Made by a program: the position numbers and the translations under genes. Shown here piece by piece: positions 26,409 to 35,329 of a stretch of DNA of 64,000 nucleotides. Source of the DNA: Actinophytocola sp045807065 (GTDB lineage Bacteria > Actinomycetota > Actinomycetes > Mycobacteriales > Pseudonocardiaceae); the NCBI RefSeq assembly GCF_045807065.1, contig NZ_JBJMIE010000212.1:1-64000 (forward strand), read 5' to 3'. Below the pieces are notes generated by a model. The model did no database searches, had not been told where the DNA came from, and worked only from the letters and a program-made list of their open reading frames with translations. Every line of letters begins with the position of its first letter. Position 1 is the first letter of the stretch.

Positions 26409-27218
26409 GTGACCGGTAAGGCCGGACGTACCGTCATCTCCGTGAACACGCGAGTGAACAGCAGCCCAGAAGCCTGGGTGCGTAGGTTCCACCCGGCGAA
26501 CAAGAACGCGCCGGTCGTGTTGTGCCTGCCGCACGCGGGTGGCTCGGCGAGTTACTTCTACCCGATGTCCGACACACTCTCACCCTGGGTCGACGTCCGG
26601 ACGGTGCAGTACCCGGGCCGTCAGGACCGGCGTGCCGAACGGTGCGTCGACAGCATCCCGGAGCTGGCCGACGCGATCTTCGTCGCCCTGACCAAGGCCG
26701 ACCCACTGGTCCTCTTCGGACACAGTATGGGCGCGACGGTCGGCTTCGAACTGGCCCGCAGGCTGACCGCGGCCGGCAGACCGCCCGCGGCACTGATCGT
26801 CTCGGCGAGAACCGCGCCGGCGCGCAATGTCGACCACGGTGTGCACCGGCTGCCGGACGCCGGTGTGGTGGCCGAGCTGGCCAAGCTCAACGGCACCTCC
26901 GGGGTGCTCCTCGAGGACGTGGAGCTGCTGTCGATGATCCTGCCGGCGATCCGGGCCGACTACCGCGCGGTGGAGACCTACCACTGCGCGCCGGGCGTCA
27001 CGGTGCCGTGTCCGATCGTCGCGCTGACCGGGGATGCCGATCCGAAGACCAGCATCGCCGACGCGCGGGCGTGGGCCGCGCACACCACGGGTGACTTCGA
27101 GCTGGAGGTGTTTCCCGGTGGCCACTTTTACCTGCAGGACAACGAGAACCGGAGCGCCGTCGCCGCGGCGGTACGCGAGGTGGCCGACGGCGCGGCGCGC
27201 CGGGCACTGTCCGCGTGA
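26409..27218 (+). CDS. Type II thioesterase (editing TE)
   Basis: This 269-residue alpha/beta hydrolase has the hallmarks of discrete PKS/NRPS thioesterases: PHAGGSASYF, the nucleophile in GHSMGATVGFEL, Asp in LTGDADPKTS and His in FPGGHFYL. The GTG at 26409 follows GAAGAGGGG; a GTG 33 bp later is an alternative. It should clear mis-primed or stalled carrier proteins of the neighbouring PKS. It converges on the LuxR-type gene with a 2-bp gap between stop codons and no separate terminator. Confidence 0.92.
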   Translation: MTGKAGRTVISVNTRVNSSPEAWVRRFHPANKNAPVVLCLPHAGGSASYFYPMSDTLSPWVDVRTVQYPGRQDRRAERCVDSIPELADAIFVALTKADPLVLFGHSMGATVGFELARRLTAAGRPPAALIVSARTAPARNVDHGVHRLPDAGVVAELAKLNGTSGVLLEDVELLSMILPAIRADYRAVETYHCAPGVTVPCPIVALTGDADPKTSIADARAWAAHTTGDFELEVFPGGHFYLQDNENRSAVAAAVREVADGAARRALSA

Positions 27219-27220
27219 GC

Positions 27221-29926
27221 TCATACCACCTCCGCGTACAGGCTGGCCGGCAGCTCGGTGCGTTGCCGCACGCCGAGTTTCCGGTAGGACCTCGTCAGGT
27301 GCTGTTCCACGGTGCTGATGGTGACGAACAGCTTCGAGGAGATCTCCCTGTTGGTGTAACCCTGCGCGGCCAGCGCGGCCACCCGCCGCTCCGCCTCGGA
27401 GAGCGCGGCGACCCCGGTCAGGTCGGTGTCGTCGGTGTCCTCGCCGGCCAGCGCGGGCCGGACCGTGTTGGACAGCGGGATCGCGTCGCAGTCCAGCGCG
27501 GCGTGCCAGGCGCGGCGGGCGGCCATCCGCGCGCGGCTGAACGCGCCGAGGACCTGTTGCGCCTTGCCGAGGTCGGCGAGGGTGTACGCCAGCTCGTACC
27601 GGTCGCCCGCCGCGTCGAGGATCTCCATGGCCTCGGTCAGGATGGACACCCGTTGCGGGGGTTCGCTGACCGCGGCCAGCTGGCGCAGCACGATGCCGAG
27701 TGAGCGGCCCCGCTCACCGCCCTGGCGGGCCAGCTGCTCGCTGACCAGTTTCCGTGCCGCGTCCGCGTTGCCGAGCCGCAGCCACGCGGACGCGGCACTC
27801 GCACGCCACGGCACCAGCGTGGGCAGGTCGATGCCCCACGCCCGCATCAGCTCACCGCAGGACAGGAAGTCGGCCAGCGCGGCGAACAACTGGTCGGTGG
27901 CGAGCTGGTGGATCCCGCGCGCGTGCAGGTAGTGCAGCCCGTAGCGGGTCTTCACCAGCTCGTCCGGCACCCGGGTGCGCAACGCCTCGGCGGCCTCCTC
28001 GTGCCGGCCCATCCTGGTGTTCGCGGTGATCAGGGTGGCCAGCGGGAAGCCGACCGTGGTGCCCCAACCGGCCGCCGGCAGCAGGGTCAGGGCCGCCCGT
28101 GCCCCGTCGGCGGCCTGGTTGAGCGAGCCGCGGCGAAGGGACAGCTCGGCCCGCACGGACAGCAGCTGCGCCCGCCAGGTCGGCGCGATCCGCTCGTCCG
28201 GCTCGGCGAGCAACCGGTCGCACGCGGGCTCCGCGAGATCCGGTCTTTCCGCGTACAGCAACGAGAGCAGCGCGTCGAGTGCCGACTCGAGCGCGGTCGG
28301 CTCGTGCTCGCGCAGCCGGACCCGTTGCAGCACCTGCTCGGCCTGGCTGACGGTGGCCGGCGTGGCGCCCCTGGCCAGCACCGCGGCCAGCACGGTCGCG
28401 GCCTGCAGGCGGGTGTCGACCGGGACGGAACCGACCGTGCCGGCCGGCGCGGGCGGTCCGCCGGGCGCGAGCCTGGCGAGCAGCGGGGGATAGGTCGCGG
28501 ACACGGTCAGCCGGACCAGGCGGGAGGCCTGCCCGGCGGCCTCGCCCGGGTCGGCCGCCGCACCGCGCTCCCAGTGGTTGACCAGCTCGACCGCCTGGTC
28601 CTGCCGGCCGTGCCACAGCAGCTGGCTGACCAGCGTGCCGCGGAACTTCACCGGCAGGTGGTCGGCGAGCGCCGCCTCACGCAACGCGGGCAGGTGCCGG
28701 CTCGCCGTCGTCGGGCTCACCAGCCAGGCGGCCCCGGTCAGCGCGGCGAGGAGCGCCGCCTTGCCGACCGGTTCGGCGCACCACGCGTGCGCCAGTTCCA
28801 GCAGGCTGACGGCCGCGGCGCGGTCACCGGCGAGCCACGCCTGTGCGGCGGCGTCCTCGAGCACGCCGATCGCCCACGGACCCTCCGGCGCGCCGGTGGC
28901 CAGCAGGTGCTCGGCGATCACCCGGGGATCCACGCCGTCGGCGTGCAGTCGCCGCGCCGCGGCCTCGTGTAATCGCCGCGCGGTGGGGTCGGGCACGTCG
29001 GCCAGCGTGGCGTCGCGCAACGCGGGGTCGCGGAACCGCTCGCCGTCGAGCAGCCCGGCCGCGGCCAGCACCCGCACCTGGACGTCCACCTCGGACTCCG
29101 AGGCGCCGAGCACCGCGGCGAGCCGGGGCAGGGTCGACTGCGTGCCGAGCACCGCGACGGCGTGGGCCACCGCCTTGCCGTCCTCGTCACAGGTGCGCAG
29201 CAGCTCGCTCATCGCCGCACGCAGGGCCGTCGTGGTGTCGGTGGGGTTGTGGCCGTTCGACGCCAGGGCGCCGACCAGCAAGGGGTTCCCGCCGGTCGCG
29301 GCGAACCAGGCCATGGCGCCCGCGTCCGTGCCGGCCAGTTGGGCGACGCCCGCCTCGGACAGCGGGCCCACGTGGACCACCTGGCAGCTCAGTTGCCTGG
29401 TGAACGCGGTGTAGTCGGCGGCGATGGCCGGCCAGGGCGGCCCGGACTCGCCGAGCACGACCAGCACCCGGGCGCCGACGAGGCGCCTGGTCAGGTGCAG
29501 CAGGTACCGCAGCGACGTCGCGTCCGTGTGGTTGGCGTCGTCGATGACGAGCAGCACCGGGGTGCGCGTCGCGAGGTCGAGCACCGTGCCGGCGATGCGC
29601 AGCTCCAGAGCCGGGTCGACCGCGTCGGGGGACCGGTCGGCGGCGGCGAGGTCGGTGAGCAGCCTGTCCCTGCGGGCCGCGGGTAGCGCCGTGGTGTGCA
29701 GCAGCTGGCCGAGCACGCCGAGCGGCACGTCCCGTTCGGCCGTTCTGGCGTTCGCCCGCAGCACGACGGCCGGGTCGGTGAGGTTGTCGAGGAAGGTGCG
29801 CAGCAGTGCGGTCCGGCCGCAGGCGACCGGCCCGCGCACCACGGTGAGCGTCGGTTTGCCGACCTTGGCCGCGTGGAGCCCGGCGGCGAGCGCCGCCAAC
29901 TGGTTCTCTCGTTCGATGAGGAGCAT
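27221..29926 (-). CDS. LuxR-family regulator, LAL type (ATPase-TPR-HTH)
   Basis: The 901-residue regulator starts at ATG 29926 behind GGGGACC. The N-terminal AAA-like domain begins MLLIERENQLAAL. Its Walker A reads GPVACGRTA (residues 32-40), with Arg where the canonical Lys belongs. Walker B is LLVIDDANHTD. A long helical TPR-like middle leads to a C-terminal LuxR HTH (LSEAERRVAALAAQGYTNREISSKLFVTISTVEQHL). LAL proteins of this size are typical pathway-specific activators of modular PKS clusters. It is third in the operon after the OCD-like and SARP genes. Confidence 0.92.
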   Translation of the reverse strand: MLLIERENQLAALAAGLHAAKVGKPTLTVVRGPVACGRTALLRTFLDNLTDPAVVLRANARTAERDVPLGVLGQLLHTTALPAARRDRLLTDLAAADRSPDAVDPALELRIAGTVLDLATRTPVLLVIDDANHTDATSLRYLLHLTRRLVGARVLVVLGESGPPWPAIAADYTAFTRQLSCQVVHVGPLSEAGVAQLAGTDAGAMAWFAATGGNPLLVGALASNGHNPTDTTTALRAAMSELLRTCDEDGKAVAHAVAVLGTQSTLPRLAAVLGASESEVDVQVRVLAAAGLLDGERFRDPALRDATLADVPDPTARRLHEAAARRLHADGVDPRVIAEHLLATGAPEGPWAIGVLEDAAAQAWLAGDRAAAVSLLELAHAWCAEPVGKAALLAALTGAAWLVSPTTASRHLPALREAALADHLPVKFRGTLVSQLLWHGRQDQAVELVNHWERGAAADPGEAAGQASRLVRLTVSATYPPLLARLAPGGPPAPAGTVGSVPVDTRLQAATVLAAVLARGATPATVSQAEQVLQRVRLREHEPTALESALDALLSLLYAERPDLAEPACDRLLAEPDERIAPTWRAQLLSVRAELSLRRGSLNQAADGARAALTLLPAAGWGTTVGFPLATLITANTRMGRHEEAAEALRTRVPDELVKTRYGLHYLHARGIHQLATDQLFAALADFLSCGELMRAWGIDLPTLVPWRASAASAWLRLGNADAARKLVSEQLARQGGERGRSLGIVLRQLAAVSEPPQRVSILTEAMEILDAAGDRYELAYTLADLGKAQQVLGAFSRARMAARRAWHAALDCDAIPLSNTVRPALAGEDTDDTDLTGVAALSEAERRVAALAAQGYTNREISSKLFVTISTVEQHLTRSYRKLGVRQRTELPASLYAEVV

Positions 29927-29960
29927 GGTGGTCCCCTGGTGGTGCGCGCGGTGGACCGGT

Positions 29961-30833
29961 TCAGCGCCGGGAAACGGCCGCGACGTCCGTGCCCGACGGG
30001 GCGTGGGCCTCGGGCACGCGTCCCGGTGTCCACCTGCCGCTGACGAAGTTCGGGTCGTCCACTTCGGACTCGCTGCGCAGGATGGCGTGGTGCAGCCGCT
30101 GCAGCCGGGGTGATGGCTCGATGCCGAGCTGGTCGGCGATGGTGGCGCGGAACTCGCGGTAGGTCTGCAGGGCACGCCACTGCCGGCCGGACCGGTACAG
30201 CGCGAGCATGTACTGCGCGTGGAAGCTCTCCAGCATGGGGTACCGCGCGCACAGCATCGCCAGCTCGCCGAGCAGCTCGTGGTGGCGCTCCAGGTGCAGG
30301 TCCGCGTCGATCCGCAGCTCGAGGTCGCCGAGCCGGCTCTCCTCCAGCTGGGCCGCCTCGATGGACAGGTGCGGTCCGAGGAGAACGTCGGCCAGCGCGG
30401 AGCCGGTCCACCGGGTCAGCGCGGAGCCGAGCAGCCGCGAGGCGTTGGCGTGGTCACCCATGTTCGCCGCGCGCCGGCCGGCCTTGGACAGCCGGGTGTA
30501 CTGGGTGACGTCGACGTCGTCGGGGTCCGCGTCGAGCAGGTACCCGTTGCGCCTGGTGAGCACGATCTCGGTGGCCGGGTCGCCGCCCGCCGCCACGACC
30601 GCGTCCTGGAACTTCTTGCGCACCTTCAGCACGTAGGTCTGCAGCGTGGACAAGCATGTTCGCGGCGGGTGCTGATCCCATATCTCCTCGATCAGCGTCG
30701 GCGCGGTGACGACGTGACCGACGTTGAGCGCCAGCAACGCCAGCACCTTGCTCGGCTTGTTCGCGCTGGGCACGGCCGACTCGCCGTCGACGGACACCTC
30801 GAGCGGTCCGAGGATCCTGACCTCTACCTTCAT
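29961..30833 (-). CDS. SARP-family pathway activator
   Basis: The 290-residue protein begins MKVEVRILGPLEVSVDG. It has an OmpR-like winged helix (~1-100, with RRNGYLLDADPDDVD ending the wing) and a bacterial transcriptional activation domain (~100-255, with LESFHAQYMLALYRSGRQ). This is the small ActII-ORF4/RedD-like SARP layout without an ATPase. The ATG at 30833 has AGGAGAG upstream. SARPs bind heptamers repeated every 11 bp; three such repeat sets lie 930 bp upstream, at the head of this operon. Confidence 0.93.
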   Translation of the reverse strand: MKVEVRILGPLEVSVDGESAVPSANKPSKVLALLALNVGHVVTAPTLIEEIWDQHPPRTCLSTLQTYVLKVRKKFQDAVVAAGGDPATEIVLTRRNGYLLDADPDDVDVTQYTRLSKAGRRAANMGDHANASRLLGSALTRWTGSALADVLLGPHLSIEAAQLEESRLGDLELRIDADLHLERHHELLGELAMLCARYPMLESFHAQYMLALYRSGRQWRALQTYREFRATIADQLGIEPSPRLQRLHHAILRSESEVDDPNFVSGRWTPGRVPEAHAPSGTDVAAVSRR

Positions 30834-30847
30834 GGCTCTCTCCTTGT

Positions 30848-31702
30848 TCAGTCCAGCCGTTGGTTGCCCAGGCCGCGTTCCACCGCGGCCCGGTAGAGCA
30901 GGCGGGCGAGCTCGACGTCCAGCCGGTCCGCGGTCAGCAGCTCCACCAGCACGACGTGCTCGGCCGAGGTCCGGCCCGGGTGCTCCCCGGTCCGCACCTG
31001 GTTGAGGTCGGCGTCGATCCCGCGCCGCGTGCGGCGGCGCTCCTCCCCGGCCGGTTCGAGGTCGTCGACGTACAGCTCGTCCGCCGCGTCCACCAGCTCG
31101 TCCGGCAGGTCCTGGTTGGCCGCGTTCACCACGACCGCGCCGGGGCGCGGGCGCACGCCGGCCGGCCAGCTCGCCGCGGTGCACGCCACCACCACGAGGT
31201 CCGCGTCGGCCACGGCCGCCGCGGCGTCGGGCGGCAGGGTCAGGCGCACCCCGGCCAGGTCGATCTCGTCGAGCGTCCGCTGCTCGATGGGGCAGCCGTG
31301 CTCGGCCTGCACCGGGCACACCGCGACCTGGCGGATGCTCGGCAGGTGCCGCGCGATCATGACGAGCTGCAGGTCCGTGGCCGCGCCGCAACCGAGCACG
31401 GCCGCGCGCCCCGCGTCCGGGTTGAGCAGCTCCCGCGCGGCCACCCTGGTCAGCACGGCGGCCCGGCAGCCACGCAGCCCGGCCGCGGGCAGGACGCAGG
31501 CGATCCCCGAGCGGTGCTCCTCCAGCAGCACCTGCTCCGGTGCGCCGGCCGCGCCACCCGGCCACGGGGACAGCCGCCAACCCTCGCCTTCCGCGGTGTG
31601 CGCGGGCTGTGCGGTTCTGGCCGCTGTTTCCTCGGCGAGCACGTCCAGCGGCTGGATGCCCTCCAGCGCGCCTGACAGCTCGTCGGCACCGAGGTGGAGC
31701 AT
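30848..31702 (-). CDS. Ornithine cyclodeaminase/mu-crystallin family protein
   Basis: The 284-residue protein has a Rossmann motif AAVLGCGAATDLQLV near residue 100 and a C-terminal arrangement like the OCD/mu-crystallin superfamily (VADADLVVVACTAASW). Members oxidise or deaminate amino acids or reduce imines. This one is ~40 residues short of the usual ~320, and the N-terminal substrate-lysine segment is not evident, so activity is uncertain. The ATG at 31702 follows GGAGGAG. It opens the operon that continues into the SARP and LAL genes, an unusual place for an enzyme. It may make a small ligand or be a sensor. Confidence 0.72.
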   Translation of the reverse strand: MLHLGADELSGALEGIQPLDVLAEETAARTAQPAHTAEGEGWRLSPWPGGAAGAPEQVLLEEHRSGIACVLPAAGLRGCRAAVLTRVAARELLNPDAGRAAVLGCGAATDLQLVMIARHLPSIRQVAVCPVQAEHGCPIEQRTLDEIDLAGVRLTLPPDAAAAVADADLVVVACTAASWPAGVRPRPGAVVVNAANQDLPDELVDAADELYVDDLEPAGEERRRTRRGIDADLNQVRTGEHPGRTSAEHVVLVELLTADRLDVELARLLYRAAVERGLGNQRLD

Positions 31703-31949
31703 GGACTCCTCCGTGATCGACGTCCCTGTACTACACGACTGACTGAGATTCTGTTGAGTCGTTCTCTCGAACCTCTCCTGAATCTCTGTTGGTCGGTTGG
31801 GAGAAGTTCTCCCGGAGTTCCGAGAGCGTTTCGAGAGAGCTGGCGAAATGCGTTTCTATCGGTCGCTTGAGAGTCGCTCAAGAGATAATCAAGAGTGACT
31901 CCAGCTCAACTGTTCACCACAACAGCAGCACGCCGAAGGGGTGGACAGG
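31703..31949. promoter_or_regulatory. Divergent control region with three sets of 11-bp SARP-like repeats
   Basis: Set A (31764, 31775, 31786): TCTCTCG, TCTCCTG and TCTGTTG starting exactly 11 bp apart, oriented toward the OCD/SARP/LAL operon. Set B (31807, 31818, 31829): 11-mers beginning TTCTCCC, TTCCGAG and TTTCGAG, contiguous. Set C (31867, 31878, 31889): TTGAGAG, TCAAGAG and TCAAGAG. GATAAT at 31884-31889 is a possible -10. One-turn spacing of heptamers is the established SARP site design. The arrangement suggests control of both the SARP operon and the secreted DMHW protein. Confidence 0.65.
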
Positions 31950-32150
31950 ATGCGCAACACCGTCAGGACCAACATCGTCCGGGTCTCGATGATCGCGGCG
32001 GCCGCGGGAGCGGCCCTCGGCGCGGCGAGCGGGCTCGCCTCGGCCGACACCGACGACATGCACTGGATCGTCACCACCACGTGCCCCGCCGACATGCACT
32101 GGTCGATCGACCTGGGCGTGTGTGTCAAGACGGACGACATGCACTGGTGA
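31950..32150 (+). CDS. Secreted 66-residue protein with three DMHW motifs
   Basis: The ATG at 31950 has AAGGGG 8 bases before it. Residues 1-32 are a Sec signal peptide: basic start (MRNTVRTNIVR), hydrophobic Ala-rich core, and an ASA cleavage site. The predicted mature chain is only 34 residues. It carries DDMHW at 35-39, ADMHW at 47-51 and DDMHW at the extreme C-terminus (62-66). Cys45 and Cys58 flank the middle copy and could form a disulphide loop. No homologue is recognised. It lies directly behind SARP-like repeats, so coregulation with the cluster is likely. The repeated Asp/Met/His/Trp sets suggest metal or ligand binding, or a signalling peptide (inference). Confidence 0.8.
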   Translation: MRNTVRTNIVRVSMIAAAAGAALGAASGLASADTDDMHWIVTTTCPADMHWSIDLGVCVKTDDMHW

Positions 32151-32168
32151 ACCCCGACCTGCCAACGG

Positions 32169-32202
32169 ATGTGGCGCCTGCCGGCCGGGCGGGGCGTCAC
32201 AT
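32169..32202. terminator. Hairpin between convergent genes
   Basis: ATGTGGCGCC (32169-32178) pairs with GGCGTCACAT (32193-32202), ten pairs including one G-T, around a GC-rich loop. It lies between the DMHW gene stop and the AfsR-type gene stop, so it probably terminates both. Confidence 0.65.
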
Positions 32203-32212
32203 TCCCTTGTGG

Positions 32213-35200
32213 TCAGTCGTAGACGAGGGACAGCGAGGCGATCTCGCCGCTGGGCAGTGGGGAGGTCATCCCGTCCAGCTGTGCGAGCAGCCGGGTCGCC
32301 TCCGGGGAGTCGAGGCAGGAGAGCAGCTGCCTGGCCTGTTCGAGCAACCGCGCGGCGGCCGGTCGGTCACCATTCTCGGAATGCACACGGGAAAGCAGGA
32401 TCAGAGTCTTCGCGTGCAGTAACGAGGAACCCAGTTCCGCGAAGAGCCGACCCGCCTCCTCCAGCTGTGCGATTCCGGTCCCGGCGTCGCCGCGGGCGAG
32501 CCTGATGCCACCGAGCGCGCACAGCGCCTGGCCCTCGATGAGCCGCTCCCTGATCTCCTTCGCCGCCGACAGCGCCAGCTCGAACGCCGACTCCGCGCCG
32601 TCCAGCTGCCCCTCCCGCCACCGGACCACGCCGAGGCCGTACAGCCCGTAGACGTGCCCGATGCGGTCGCCGATCGCGCGGACGATGAGCAGCACCTGGT
32701 TGAACTCGAGGCTGGCGAGCTCGACCTCACCGGTCTTGAGGTGCAGGTAGGCCATGCGGTGCAGCACCTGCGCCTCGCCGCGCAGGCACTCGACCTCCTG
32801 GCAGATGGCCAGCGACTCCTCGAGCATGGTCCGCGCGGTCTCGTGGTCGCCCTCCTGCGCCCAGTAGTTCGCCACGCTGCGCAGGATGTGGGCCTCGCCC
32901 ATGCGGTCGCCGACCTGGCGCATCATCGACAGCGCGTCCTGGTACTTCGCGAGCATGGCCCGCGACTTGCCGGACAGGCCGTCGATCAGCGCGAGGTTGC
33001 GCCGCACGAGCGCGAGGCCGTGGACGTTCCCGTCGACCTCGAACATCTTGGTCGCCAGCTGGAACTGCTGCTCGGCCTCGGGCAGCCGCTTCTGGTACAT
33101 GTGCATCGTGCCGAGCGAGTACAGCATCGCCGCGGTCCCGGTGCGGTTGCCGGTGCTCTCGCACACCGCGAGCCCGAGCTGCGCGCTCTCCCGCCAGTCG
33201 TCGAAGTAGCCCCTGGCCTCGAAGAACGTGACGAGCGTGAGGGAGAGGTCCCAGCACAGCTCGTCCATGCCGACGCTCGCCGCCTGCCGGACGGCCGCGA
33301 CCAGCGAGCCGCGCTCCGCGGCCCACCAGTCCATGGGGTTGCGCTCCGGCACGCCGTACCCGTCGTCCGGCGGACGCCACCGCGGCGCGTCGCCGTGCAG
33401 GATCGTGTAGTCCCCGCCGTACTCCTTGCGGTGCGTGTCCTCGGCGAGGGCGAGCCAGCCGCCGAGCACCCTGGTGAGCGCGGCCGTCCGCTCGGCCTCC
33501 GACTCGACCTCCATCAGCTGCTCGTTGGCGTAGATGCGCACGAGGCTGTGGAAGCGGTAGCGGACCCGCTCGCCCGGGTACTCGATGGTGTCCAGCAGCC
33601 GGACGTCGACCAGGCTCTCCAGGACGTCGGTGGCGTCGATGGGGTCCATGTCGAGCAGCGCGGCGGCGGTCCACTCCGGGAACTCGGCGGCGCGGACGAC
33701 CGTGAACAGCCGGAAGAGCCGCTGCGCCGCGGCGTTCATGCCGCGGTAGGTCTGGTCGATGTTGAGGCGCAGGCCGACCCCGCGGAAGGAGAACTCGTCG
33801 AGCCCGCGCGCCTGGTCGAGCAGCCGGCGCACGAGCGAGGCGATCTGCCAGTGCGGGCGGGAGGAGAGCCGGGCGCCGACGATGCGCAGGGCCAGCGGCA
33901 GTCCCCCGCAGAGCCGCACCAGCTCGGCCGCGGCATCTTCCTCGGCTCGCACCCGCGCCGGACCGATGATCTTGACGAGCAGGTCCATCGCCCCGTCGGT
34001 GTCGAACTCGTCGACGTCCACCCAGTGCGCGCCGGACAGGCCGGAGAGCCGCATCCGGCTGGTGGTGATCACCGCGCAGCTCGGGTCGCCGGGCAGCAGC
34101 GGCAGCGCCTGCTCCTCGTTGGTGACGTCGTCGAGCACGACCAGCAACCGCCTGCCGGCCACCTTGCTCCGGTACAGCTGGGCCCGCTCGTACAGGCCCT
34201 CCGGTATCGACGGGCCGTTGACGCCGAGCGCGCGCAGGAACCGCGCGAGCAGCTCCGAGGTGGGGTCGCCCTCGCCGGGGTTCTGCAGGTTGCCGAAGAG
34301 CACGCCGTCGGGGAAGGCGCTCGCCAGCTCGTGCGCGACCCGGATCGCGAGCGAGGACTTGCCGACCCCGCCCCTGCCGGAGATGGAGACGATCCGCAGC
34401 GCGTAGGAGTCGGTCGGGTCACCGGACAGGAGCTGCTTGATCTCCTCGATGTTGTCCTCGCGGCCGATGAAGTCGGCGATGCTGCCCGGGAGCTGGCGCG
34501 GCGAGGACAGTGGCGCCGGCGCGGGTTGCCGCTCCGGCACCAGCTCGTGCGCGGGCGGTTCGACGACAACTGTGGTGCGCAGGTCCAGCATGGGGTCGCG
34601 GTTGAGGATCGCCGCTTCCAGTTTCTGCAGGTCCGGCCCCGGGTCGACGCCGAGCTCCTCGACCAGGACGGCGCGGGTGCGCCTGCCGACCTCGAGCGCG
34701 TCGGCCTGCCGGCCGGACCGGTACAGCGCGAGCATGCGGAACTCGGCCAGCCGTTCCCGCAGCGGGTGTTCGTCGACCAGCGTGGCGAGCTCGCCGTTGA
34801 GGGACTGGTGGCGGCCGAGCGCGAGGTCGAGCCGGATCCGTTCCTCGATCGCGCTCAGGCGGGCGTCCTCGAACTTGGCGGCCGCGCGCTGGACCAGCTC
34901 ACTGTCCACATCGGCGAGTGCGGGACCGCGCCAGAGCGCGAGCCCCTGCCGGAGGATCGCGGCGGCCTCGGTGAGATCGCCCGCATCGGCCTTGGTCCGG
35001 GCGGTCGCGGTCAGGTGGGTGAACTCTTCGGTGTCCAGGTCTGACGTGGGGATGTCGAGCAGGTAGCCGGGCGGCCGGGTCCGGATCTCTCCGGGGTGCA
35101 CACCCGGCCCGAATAATTTTCGCAGGCTGGATACACAGGTCTGGATCTGACCTCTCGCTGTGGACGGCGGCTCAGTGCTCCAAAGCGCTTCCACCAGATG

Positions 35201-35329
35201 GTCTATCGGTGTTACGCGGTTCGCGTTGAGACCGAGCATGGCCAACACGACCCGTTGCCTCGGACCACCAATGGAGAGTGACCGCCTGCCGCAAATCAAC
35301 TCCACGGGGCCGAGGAGTTTTAGCACCAT
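32213..35329 (-). CDS. Large AfsR-type SARP regulator (BTAD-NB-ARC-TPR)
   Basis: The 1038-residue protein starts at ATG 35329 (MVLKLLGPVELI). Residues 1-~95 are the OmpR-like DNA-binding domain and ~95-240 the BTAD. Next comes an NB-ARC STAND ATPase with Walker A GRGGVGKSS, Walker B LLVVLDDV and the CGGLPLALRIVG motif. The C-terminal third is TPR repeats (for example AAMLYSLGTMHMYQKRLPEAEQQF, written here in part only as a landmark: YSLGTMHMYQKRLPEAE). This is the AfsR architecture. It is a second SARP near the first, consistent with a two-tier regulatory cascade. It converges with the DMHW gene. Confidence 0.95.
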   Translation of the reverse strand: MVLKLLGPVELICGRRSLSIGGPRQRVVLAMLGLNANRVTPIDHLVEALWSTEPPSTARGQIQTCVSSLRKLFGPGVHPGEIRTRPPGYLLDIPTSDLDTEEFTHLTATARTKADAGDLTEAAAILRQGLALWRGPALADVDSELVQRAAAKFEDARLSAIEERIRLDLALGRHQSLNGELATLVDEHPLRERLAEFRMLALYRSGRQADALEVGRRTRAVLVEELGVDPGPDLQKLEAAILNRDPMLDLRTTVVVEPPAHELVPERQPAPAPLSSPRQLPGSIADFIGREDNIEEIKQLLSGDPTDSYALRIVSISGRGGVGKSSLAIRVAHELASAFPDGVLFGNLQNPGEGDPTSELLARFLRALGVNGPSIPEGLYERAQLYRSKVAGRRLLVVLDDVTNEEQALPLLPGDPSCAVITTSRMRLSGLSGAHWVDVDEFDTDGAMDLLVKIIGPARVRAEEDAAAELVRLCGGLPLALRIVGARLSSRPHWQIASLVRRLLDQARGLDEFSFRGVGLRLNIDQTYRGMNAAAQRLFRLFTVVRAAEFPEWTAAALLDMDPIDATDVLESLVDVRLLDTIEYPGERVRYRFHSLVRIYANEQLMEVESEAERTAALTRVLGGWLALAEDTHRKEYGGDYTILHGDAPRWRPPDDGYGVPERNPMDWWAAERGSLVAAVRQAASVGMDELCWDLSLTLVTFFEARGYFDDWRESAQLGLAVCESTGNRTGTAAMLYSLGTMHMYQKRLPEAEQQFQLATKMFEVDGNVHGLALVRRNLALIDGLSGKSRAMLAKYQDALSMMRQVGDRMGEAHILRSVANYWAQEGDHETARTMLEESLAICQEVECLRGEAQVLHRMAYLHLKTGEVELASLEFNQVLLIVRAIGDRIGHVYGLYGLGVVRWREGQLDGAESAFELALSAAKEIRERLIEGQALCALGGIRLARGDAGTGIAQLEEAGRLFAELGSSLLHAKTLILLSRVHSENGDRPAAARLLEQARQLLSCLDSPEATRLLAQLDGMTSPLPSGEIASLSLVYD

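Noticed and set aside
31941..31949. GTG at 31941 as start of the DMHW protein
   Set aside because: It overlaps the AAGGGG site. The ATG at 31950 has correct spacing and gives a normal signal-peptide start.
31950..32150. DMHW protein as a lanthipeptide or lasso precursor
   Set aside because: It has a Sec-type signal peptide and no leader-processing, cyclase or dehydratase gene nearby. The OCD-like gene is not a known RiPP-modifying enzyme.
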